Positions 19,203-27,300 of a DNA stretch of 64,000 nucleotides are shown in pieces (position 1 is the stretch's first letter; every line of letters starts with the position of its first letter). The stretch comes from UBA4575 sp002386945. GTDB lineage: Bacteria > Pseudomonadota > Gammaproteobacteria > UBA4575. The stretch lies in assembly GCA_943789445.1 (NCBI GenBank), contig CALSUC010000003.1, positions 124,001 through 188,000 on the forward strand, given 5' to 3'. The notes under the pieces are model-generated. The model saw only the letters and a program-made list of their open reading frames with translations, had not been told where the DNA came from and did not search any database. Made by a program: the position numbers and the translations under genes.

Positions 19203-19738
19203 TGTTTGTTAAAAAAGTTTTACTAAATTTTATGATTATAAGCGGACTATTTTCTTTGGGTGCTTGCAAAACTACTGAGCTGGTATTTTATGAGCATGAA
19301 CCATCAAAAAGTTTTTATCAGAATTACAATATAGATGCATTAGAGATTAAGCCTTTTATAGATGACGATATTTTATTTGCTGTTAGCTTGAAAGGTGCTA
19401 CACACACAAAATATTTTGTATGGTTAGGGTTATATTCCGAAAAAAAAGATGCAGTTGTTAAAATAAAAAAGGCGACTCTATTTAAAGGTGAAAATAGAAT
19501 GTCTTCAGAATACGACGCTGAAATTATGCTCAATCATTACGATGGAAATTTGGGCTTATACAAAAACTCATCAGATACTTTAAAGCTTTTTGAAATAGAT
19601 AGTGCGTTTTTATCAAAGTTATCCGGTGACGGTAAAAATGTATATTTAAAAGTATTTTATGAAATCGATGGAAATGTAGGCGTGATGAGCTATGAGCTGA
19701 AGCGTCGGACTGAGAAACATAATGTGTATCCAACATAA
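19202..19738 (+). CDS. Predicted lipoprotein, candidate immunity protein of the orphan tip
   Basis: 178 aa from the ATG that overlaps the orphan tip's stop (a TTG lies one codon earlier). It has a textbook lipobox, FSLGAC, after a hydrophobic stretch (VLLNFMIISGLFSLGA). The mature protein is about 155 residues, Lys/Asp/Tyr-rich, with no recognised domain. Its size and design match the lipoprotein at 18401, though sequence similarity is slight. Translational coupling to the toxin-tip remnant supports an immunity role. It is bracketed by the two identical 123-bp elements. Confidence 0.6.
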   Translation: MFVKKVLLNFMIISGLFSLGACKTTELVFYEHEPSKSFYQNYNIDALEIKPFIDDDILFAVSLKGATHTKYFVWLGLYSEKKDAVVKIKKATLFKGENRMSSEYDAEIMLNHYDGNLGLYKNSSDTLKLFEIDSAFLSKLSGDGKNVYLKVFYEIDGNVGVMSYELKRRTEKHNVYPT

Positions 19739-19745
19739 GAGTTGA

Positions 19746-19868
19746 AATCAATAGGGTCAGACTCGATTGATTTTGCTTTGTCGGAAGCTTGTTGATTTTC
19801 TATCGCCGCCTCTAGGTTCAGGTTGAGCCTAAATCTATATAGATCAATGGAGTCTGACCCTATTGATT
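19746..19868. mobile_element. 123-bp RAYT-derived miniature element, copy B
   Basis: Same orientation, length and sequence as copy A at 18969, with the same 19-bp inverted ends. It lies 8 bp after the stop of the second lipoprotein. With copy A it brackets the 654-bp tip/lipoprotein cassette. Confidence 0.85.
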
Positions 19869-19878
19869 TTTCATCATT

Positions 19879-20086
19879 GTTATTCATACCAGCCAAATCT
19901 TATAACGCTCGGTCGAGTTCAGATATACCTACTAGCGGCTACAGATCGCGATCTACGACCTGTATCTTGAGCGCGTCAGGCGCAAGGCATAAACACCTTT
20001 GGCAAGCGCTTCATGTTATAAGTCGGCGCCACATTTTGCATCTCGGATCACTGTACGGTACCGAGTATGAAAACAATGGCTTGCAG
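19879..20086 (+). pseudogene. Eroded Rhs YD-repeat fragment
   Basis: The stretch beginning GTTATTCATACCAGCCAAA and containing CTACAGATCG and GAGCGCGTCAGGCG aligns with 16305-16460 of the Rhs gene but has lost many groups of one to four bases. The last part (GGTACCGAGTATGAAAACAATGG) still looks like a YD-repeat end. No frame is open. It is the remnant of a second Rhs gene, consistent with a former Rhs/tip array. Confidence 0.6.
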
Positions 20087-20176
20087 ATCAATAGGGTCAG
20101 ACTCGATTGATTTTGCTTTGTCGGAAGCTTGTTGATTTTCTATCGCCGCCTCTAGGTCAGTTGAGCCTAATCTAGA
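20087..20176. repeat. Partial RAYT-derived element, copy C
   Basis: It starts ATCAATAGGGTCAGACTC like copies A and B and matches them to about 20155, then shows small deletions (AGGTCAGTTGAGCCTAATCTAG) and lacks the right inverted end. It abuts the intact RAYT element. Confidence 0.7.
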
Positions 20177-20986
20177 AATCAATAGGGTCAGACTCGATTG
20201 ATTTTGCTTTGTCGGAAGCTTGTTGATTTTCTATCGCCGCCTCTAGGCTCAGGTTGGGCTCTGCGATCCAATTGCGCTTCTATTTTTTCTTTAAACCGAT
20301 CGTTGCCGAGTACCCAGCCTTTGTTAGTGCATTGTCTGATTTCTTCTAGTGTCTTGTCTGCGATATGTGATTTGAACAAGGCACGATACGCCTGTTGTCT
20401 GTCTAAATAGGTTGGACCTAAATCTTGATAGAGCGGATGAGGTGTAACGCAGGAGTTTTCTTTGCCTATGGCATTAGCGTGATAACTTGACCATGGGTAT
20501 TCAGCGGGATGGCTTACCATGCCTGCTCTGGCGGGATTGAGTTCTATGTAGCGACTACATAGCAATAAATAATGCTCACTATCAATTAATGTTGCTTTGT
20601 ATCTTCCTTCCCATAATGTGCCGGTACGGCAATAAGTATAATTGAAATACTGCACATAATAACGTCCCAACGATTGAATTGCTTTGCCAATGCTATGCTC
20701 TGAGTGCGGTGTCATTAATAAATGCACATGATTCGTCATTAATACGTAGGCATGAATATCACAGTCATAGGACTTACATGCATGGGTTAGTTTTTCTAAA
20801 TAAAATTGATAGTCTTCTAGTGCGCAGAAAATGGGTTCGCGATTATTGCCACGTACGATTACATGTTGGGGTTGTCCTGGAACGGTATACCGGGGCTGCC
20901 GAGTCATATATTGAGTCTAATGGATAGGGCTACATTGTCGACGCACTGATGTGTTTATAGATCAATGGAGTCTGACCCTATTGATT
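20177..20986. mobile_element. RAYT (Y1_Tnp) element with 19-bp inverted ends
   Basis: About 810 bp. The left end is AATCAATAGGGTCAGACTC and the right end GAGTCTGACCCTATTGATT, exact inverted repeats, enclosing a single minus-strand transposase gene. The transposase stop lies only about 11 bp inside the left end, so the terminal repeat overlaps coding DNA. This is the full-length parent of copies A-C. Confidence 0.8.
20188..20907 (-). CDS. REP-associated tyrosine transposase (RAYT, Y1_Tnp/TnpA_REP family)
   Basis: 239 aa. The N-terminus RQPRYTVPGQPQHVIVRGNN is the standard RAYT start. The HUH pair is in YVLMTNHVHLLMTP (His60, His62) and the likely nucleophile is Tyr120 in CSRYIELNPARAGM; LWEGRYKATLID is also family-typical. 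It should nick single-stranded palindromic ends and mobilise short elements such as the adjacent 123-bp copies. The last about 20 residues (PEPRGGDRKS, SKINRV) are encoded by the same DNA that forms the left part of those copies. The frame is intact, so it could be active. Confidence 0.9.
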   Translation of the reverse strand: MTRQPRYTVPGQPQHVIVRGNNREPIFCALEDYQFYLEKLTHACKSYDCDIHAYVLMTNHVHLLMTPHSEHSIGKAIQSLGRYYVQYFNYTYCRTGTLWEGRYKATLIDSEHYLLLCSRYIELNPARAGMVSHPAEYPWSSYHANAIGKENSCVTPHPLYQDLGPTYLDRQQAYRALFKSHIADKTLEEIRQCTNKGWVLGNDRFKEKIEAQLDRRAQPEPRGGDRKSTSFRQSKINRV

Positions 20987-21057
20987 TTGGGGGATCTTCT
21001 TCTCTTCATGAGATTCCTCCACAAGGTCAGAATGACAAAAGGCTTCGCTCGGTCAAA

Positions 21058-21092
21058 ATAAAAAAGGGGCAATGGATAACATCCATTGCCCC
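21058..21092 (-). terminator. Rho-independent terminator of adhesin 1
   Basis: Perfect 10-bp stem GGGGCAATGG / CCATTGCCCC with a 7-base loop (21066-21092). On the minus strand it is followed by a T-run. It lies about 30 bp after the stop codon of the giant adhesin gene. Confidence 0.88.
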
Positions 21093-21121
21093 TCTTCCCA
21101 TAAGGTTTTCAGCGTGACTTT

Positions 21122-24100
21122 TTACAACACAACTAAATTGTTTGTTTCAAAGTCAGCCAAGGTTAAGCTACCCGTGCCAATGCCGATTAGGGTAATGGTT
21201 AAATCTGTACCACTACTATCCCCATTAGCATCAATGGCAATGGTAACGTCACTGCCGTCATCAGCTACCGTGAGGAAGTCAGACAAGGTATCGCCAGCGG
21301 TATAGGTCAAAAGGTCACTTAGATCTAACTTATCAGCCTCTGCGCCTGCACCAATGGTAAAGTCAGTAATACTATCATCGCCATCGGTATCAATATTGTA
21401 GTCAAAAATATCATTACCACCGCCACCTGATAACGTATCATTCCCAGCATTACCTGTGATGATATTATCATTTGCATCACCTACAAGGGTATTAACCCCT
21501 GAAGTACCTACAATCACACTACTAAGTGAGTCTGCATCATTACCAGCGCTATCTTCTAATACAATACCAGATCCTGGTTTGGTATAACTCACTGTCACTG
21601 TATCGCTATCCATAATGACCGCACCATCAATGGTTAGCTCAACATTCTTGCCGCTAATGGCAACATTAGTAACAGTCCTACTGCCAGCCACATCCACACT
21701 AAAGGCTGAAGCATCGGGAACAGAAGCACTATTTAAATCTTCATCAAAGGTGATGGTCACTATATTTGCGCTCACTTCTGCTGCCTGATATTCAGGACCT
21801 GCTGTATCAACCGAAAAATTAGCGCTAGAGGCAATGAAGTCTGTGCCACCTAGAGTCAGGTTATCCCCTCTGATGGCGATGTCGTTCAATGTAGCACCAT
21901 TCGAATTCAACGAGGTATCCACATGCAAATCACCCGTCGAAGCAACTGTTGAGGTGTAGAATATCGAGCCATTGTTCAGGTAGGTAATCGTCGAGCCAGA
22001 ACGCTCAACACTCAGTACATCGCCTGTCGCATAGCTACCGAACGCCCCCTTGCTAACGCCGTTTTCAAAGACCTCAAGCACACCATCGGCCCTCATCTGA
22101 ATCGCGTAATCAATCGAGGTAGAGTTTACATTGGTATCGCTGTCAGAAAGACCAATCATACGATCCGTATTCGTTTCAGCTACCGTAGTCGATACCGAGC
22201 CATCTGCAGTGATGGCCTGATCCGAGAAGGTGCCTGCATTCCAGCTCCCACCAACCGCCGTTTTGGTGATGTTGTTACCAGTAACAGTCACACCCACTGG
22301 CGCTACCGTGCTAAAGAGCTCAACAGCAGCGGGTGCGTTACCCGAAGAAGCATAGGTCCAACCGTAGCCCACTTTAATCAGGTTAGTGGTATCAGTGATG
22401 GCCGCTGTCGGCGTGAACGTTCCTGTAAAGGTGATGCCACCATCCGTTGAAGTCACGGTTGATAACGTACCGCCTTCCAAGGTTATATCACTGTTATCGA
22501 AACCGGTGACGGCCTCATTAAAGGTAAAGGTTACTGTTGCGGTTTCACCCGCCGTCAGAGCTGTATCGTCCAGGGTAATGGTTGGACCTGTTGTATCAAC
22601 CGAAAAATTAGCGCTACTGGCAATGAAGTCTGTGGCGCTTGTAGTCAGGTTATTCGCTTTGATGACGATGTCGTTCAATGTAGCACCTGTACTAAAAAGT
22701 ATAGTATCCACATGCAAATCACCCGTCGAAGCAACTGTTGAGGTGTAGAATACTACGTCATTTTTCAGGTAGGTAATCGTCGAGCCAGTACGCTCAACAC
22801 TCAGTACATCGCCACTCGAATAACTACCGAAAGCCCCCTTAAAAGCGCCGCTTTCAAAGACCTGAACCGTACCATCGATCACCAGATAAACCGCGTAATC
22901 GATAGTGTCAAGAGTAGCACCACCATCGGTAACCGAAAGACCAATCCTCCGATGCGTATTCGTTTCAGCTACCGTAGTCCGCACCCAGCCATCTGCAGTG
23001 ATGACCTGATCCGAGAAGGTGCCTGCATCCCAGGCAGCCGCCCCTGTTTTGGTGATGCTGTTACCAGTAACAGTCACACCCACTGGCGCTACCGTGCTAA
23101 AGACTGCGTCCTGCTCAATAGCGGGTGCGTTACCCGAAGAAACATAGGTCCAACCGTAGCCCACTTTAATCAGGTTAGTGGCATCATTGATGTCCGATGT
23201 CGGCGTGAACGTTCCTGTAAAGGTGATGCCACCATCCGCTGAAGCCACGGTTGATAACGTGCCGCCTTCCAAGGTTATATCACTGTTATCGAAACCGGTG
23301 ACGGCCTCATTAAAGGTAAAGGTTACCGTTGCGGTTTCACCCGCCGTCAGAGCTGTATCGTCCAGGGTAATGGTTGGACCTACTGTATCAACCGAAAAAT
23401 TAGCGCTACTGGCAATGAAGCCTGTGCCGCCTGCAGTCAGGTTATCCGCTTTGATGACGATGTCGTTCAATGTACCACCTGTCGTACCCAACGAGGTATC
23501 CACATGCAAATCACCCGTCGAAGCAACCGTTGAGGTGTAGAATATCGAGCCATTGTTCTGGTAGGTAATCGTCGAGCCTAAGCGTACCACACTCAGTACA
23601 TCGTCTATCGCATAGGTACCGAACCCCCCCTTGTAAGCGCCGTTTTCATAGACCTCAAGCACACCATTGAGGTTCAGATAAATCGCGTAATCAATCGAGT
23701 TAAAGCTTACATCGGTATCGCTGTCAGAAAGACCAATCATACGAGCCGTAGTCGTTTCAGCTGCCGTAGTCGATACCGAGCCATCTGCAGTGATGACCTG
23801 ATCCGAGAAGGTGCCTGCATTAGTCCAGCTACCACCAGCCGCCGTTTTGGTGATGTTGTTACCAGTAACAGTCACACCCACTGGCGCTACCGTGGTAAAG
23901 GTTGCGTTGACCTGCTCAACAGCGGGTGCGTTACCCGAAGAAACATAGGTCCAACCGTAGTCCACTTTAATCAGGTTAGTGGCATCACTGATGGCCGATT
24001 TCGGCGTGAACGTTCCTCTAAAGGTGATGCCACCATCCGCTGAAGTCACGGCTGATAACGTGCCGCCTTCCACGGTTATATTACTGTTATCGAAACCGGT

Positions 24101-24352
24101 GACGGCCTCATTAAAGGTAAAGGTTACCGTTGCGGTTTCACCCGCCGTCAGAGCTGTATCGTCCAGGATAATACTCCGCGCTGTATCAACCGCAAGCGTA
24201 TTAGTCGCAGCAGCAGGTGTGGTTAAGGTTGCATTGTTACCCGCCGCATCTTTTAGCGTGCTGCTACCTGCAAGTGTCAACGCAGCAGTGCCCGCTGTAA
24301 TACCGCCCGCACTGTCTTCATCACCACTGGCAACGGTATAACTAAAGACCAA
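21122..24352 (-). CDS. Adhesin 1, C-terminal open segment with RTX/type I secretion signal
   Basis: About 1,076 codons open, with no real start of its own. It holds three copies of a 263-264-residue module (anchor GTCGTTCAAT at 21881, 22670, 23462). Each copy pairs a Big-type Ig domain (LDDTALTAGETATVTFTFNE) with a lectin-like domain (IGLSDSDT, GDVLSVERSGSTITYLNNGS, FYTSTVASTGDLHVDTSL). A SwmB-like domain (VTITFDEDLNSASVPDASAF) comes next, then RTX repeats (NAGNDTLSGGGGNDIFDY) and the VCA0849-subclass secretion tail (DSITDFTIGAGAEADKLDLS). Confidence 0.78.
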   Translation of the reverse strand: MVFSYTVASGDEDSAGGITAGTAALTLAGSSTLKDAAGNNATLTTPAAATNTLAVDTARSIILDDTALTAGETATVTFTFNEAVTGFDNSNITVEGGTLSAVTSADGGITFRGTFTPKSAISDATNLIKVDYGWTYVSSGNAPAVEQVNATFTTVAPVGVTVTGNNITKTAAGGSWTNAGTFSDQVITADGSVSTTAAETTTARMIGLSDSDTDVSFNSIDYAIYLNLNGVLEVYENGAYKGGFGTYAIDDVLSVVRLGSTITYQNNGSIFYTSTVASTGDLHVDTSLGTTGGTLNDIVIKADNLTAGGTGFIASSANFSVDTVGPTITLDDTALTAGETATVTFTFNEAVTGFDNSDITLEGGTLSTVASADGGITFTGTFTPTSDINDATNLIKVGYGWTYVSSGNAPAIEQDAVFSTVAPVGVTVTGNSITKTGAAAWDAGTFSDQVITADGWVRTTVAETNTHRRIGLSVTDGGATLDTIDYAVYLVIDGTVQVFESGAFKGAFGSYSSGDVLSVERTGSTITYLKNDVVFYTSTVASTGDLHVDTILFSTGATLNDIVIKANNLTTSATDFIASSANFSVDTTGPTITLDDTALTAGETATVTFTFNEAVTGFDNSDITLEGGTLSTVTSTDGGITFTGTFTPTAAITDTTNLIKVGYGWTYASSGNAPAAVELFSTVAPVGVTVTGNNITKTAVGGSWNAGTFSDQAITADGSVSTTVAETNTDRMIGLSDSDTNVNSTSIDYAIQMRADGVLEVFENGVSKGAFGSYATGDVLSVERSGSTITYLNNGSIFYTSTVASTGDLHVDTSLNSNGATLNDIAIRGDNLTLGGTDFIASSANFSVDTAGPEYQAAEVSANIVTITFDEDLNSASVPDASAFSVDVAGSRTVTNVAISGKNVELTIDGAVIMDSDTVTVSYTKPGSGIVLEDSAGNDADSLSSVIVGTSGVNTLVGDANDNIITGNAGNDTLSGGGGNDIFDYNIDTDGDDSITDFTIGAGAEADKLDLSDLLTYTAGDTLSDFLTVADDGSDVTIAIDANGDSSGTDLTITLIGIGTGSLTLADFETNNLVVL

Positions 24353-27300
24353 AGTATCACTGCCTGAACCCGATGTGTAACTGGCTGATTTGCTGACACC
24401 GCCAACATCAATGGTGTAGGTTGGCTGTACCCGTAACCGTTGTCGATTCGCTCATCTTAACCGTTACAACAACCTTATCACCTATACGCAGCGTACTTGT
24501 CTTCGCCACATCTGAGGCATCGGTTGCTGTAATCGTTGCGCTGCTGACGGTTGGCACTGCTGTATCAACCGCAAGCGTATTAGTTGCAGCAGCAGGTGTG
24601 GTTAAGGTTGCATTGTTACCCGCCGCATCTTTTAACGTGCTGCTACCTGCAAGTGTCAGCGCAGTGGTGCCCGTTGTAATACCGCCCGCACTGTTTTCAT
24701 CACCACTGGCAACGGTATAACTAAAGACCAAAGTATCACTGCCTGAACCCGATGTGTAACTGGTTGATTTGCTGACACCGCCGACATCAATGGTGTAGGT
24801 TGGCGTACCCGTAACCGTTGTCGCTTCACTCATTTTAACCGTTACAACAACCTTATCGCCTGCAATCAGCGTACTTGTCTTCGCCACATCTGAGGCATTG
24901 GTTGCCGTAATCGTTGCGCTGCTGACGGTTGGCGCTGCTGTATCAACCGCAAGCGTATTAGTCGCCGCAAGAGGTGTGGTTAAGGTTGCATTGTTACCCG
25001 CCGCATCTTTTAACGTGCTGCTACCTGCAAGTGTCAGCGCAGCAGTGCCCGCTGTAATACCGCCCGCACTGTCTTCATCACCACTGGCAACGGTATAACT
25101 AAAGACCAAAGTATCACTGCCTGAACCCGATGTGTAACTGGCTGATTTGCTGACACCGCCAACATCAATGGTGTAGGTTGGCTGTACCCGTAACCGTTGT
25201 CGCTTCGCTCATTTTAACCGTTACAACAACCTTGTCGCCTGCAATCAGCGTACTTGTCTTCGCCACATCTGAGGCATCGGTTGCCGTAATCGTTGCGCTG
25301 CTGACGGTTGGCACTGCTGCATCAACCGCAAGCGTATTAGTCGCCGCAAGAGGTGTGGTTAAGGTTGCATTGTTACCCGCCGCATCTTTTAACGTGCTGC
25401 TACCTGCAAGTGTCAGTGCAGCAGTGCCCGCTGTAATACCGCCCGCACTGTCTTCATCACCACTGGCAACGGTATAACTAAAGACCAAAGTATCACTGCC
25501 TGAACCCGATGTGTAACTGGCTGATTTGCTGACACCGCCGACATCAATGGTGTAGGTTGCTGTACCCGTAATCGTTGTCGCTTCGCTCATTTTAACCGTT
25601 ACAACAACCTTATCGCCTGCAATCAGCGTACTTGTCTTCGCCACATCTGAGGCATCGGTTGCCGTAATCGTTGCGCTGCTGACGGTTGGCGCTGCTGTAT
25701 CAACCGCAAGCGTATTAGTCGCAGCAAGAGGTGTGGTTAAGGTTGCATTGTTACCCGCCGCATCTTTTAACGTGCTGCTACCTGCAAGTGTCAGCGCAGC
25801 AGTGCCCGCTGTAATACCGCCCGCACTGTCTTCATCACCACTGGCAACGGTATAACTAAAGACCAAAGTATCACTGCCTGAACCCGATGTGTAACTGGCT
25901 GATTTGCTGACACCGCCAACATCAATGGTGTAGGTTGCTGTACCCGTAATCGTTGTCGCTTCGCTCATTTTAACCGTTACAACGACCTTGTCGCCTGCAA
26001 TCAGCGTACTTGTCTTCGCCACATCTGAGGCATCGGTTGCCGTAATCGTTGCGCTGCTGACGGTTGGCACTGCTGCATCAACCGCAAGCGTATTAGTCGC
26101 CGCAAGAGGTGTGGTTAAGGTTGCATTGTTACCCGCCGCATCTTTTAACGTGCTGCTACCTGCAAGTGTCAGCGCAGCAGTGCCCGCTGTAATACCGCCC
26201 GCACTGTCTTCATCACCAGCTGGCAACGGTATAACTAAAGACCAAAGTATCACTGCCTGAACCCGATGTGTAACTGGCTGATTTGCTGACACCGCCGAAC
26301 ATCAATGGTGTAGGTTGGCGTACCCGTAACCGTTGTCGATTCGCTCATTTTAACCGTTACAACAACCTTATCGCCTGCAATCAGCGTACTTGTCTTCGCC
26401 ACATCTGAGGCATCGGTTGCCGTAATCGTTGCGCTGCTGACGGTTGGCACTGCTGCATCAACCGCAAGCGTATTAGTCGCCGCAAGAGGTGTGGTTAAGG
26501 TTGCATTGTTACCCGCCGCATCTTTTAGCGTGCTGCTACCTGCAAGTGTCAGCGCAGCAGTGCCCGCTGTAATACCGCCCGCACTGTCTTCATCACCACT
26601 GGCAACGGTATAACTAAAGACCAAAGTATCACTGCCTGAACCCGATGTGTAACTGGCTGATTTGCTGACACCGCCAACATCAATGGTGTAGGTTGCTGTA
26701 CCCGTAATCGTTGTCGCTTCGCTCATTTTAACCGTTACAACAACCTTATCGCCTGCAATCAGCGTACTTGTCTTCGCCACATCTGAGGCATCGGTTGCCG
26801 TAATCGTTGCGCTGCTGACGGTTGGCGCTGCTGTATCAACCACAAGCGTATTAGTCGCAGCAGCAGGTGTGGTTAAGGTTGCATTGTTACCCGTCGCATC
26901 TTTTAGCGTGCTGCTACCTGCAAGTGTCAGCGCAGCAGTGCCCGCTGTAATACCGCCCGCACTGTCTTTATCACCAGCGCCAACGGTATAACTAAAGACC
27001 AAAGAATCACTGCCTGAACCCGATGTGTAACTGGCTGTTTTTTTGACATTGCCGAAGAATATGTCATAGGTTGGCGTACCCGTAACCGTTGTCGATTCGC
27101 TCATCTTAACCGTTACAACAACCTTATCGCCTGCAATCAGCGTACTTGTCTTCGCCACATCTGAGGCATCGGTTGCCGTAATCGTTGCGCTGCTGACGGT
27201 TGGCACTGCTGCATCAACCGCAAGCGTATTAGTCGCCGCAAGAGGTGTGGTTAAGGTTGCATTGTTACCCGCCGCATCTTTTAACGTGCTGCTACCTGCA

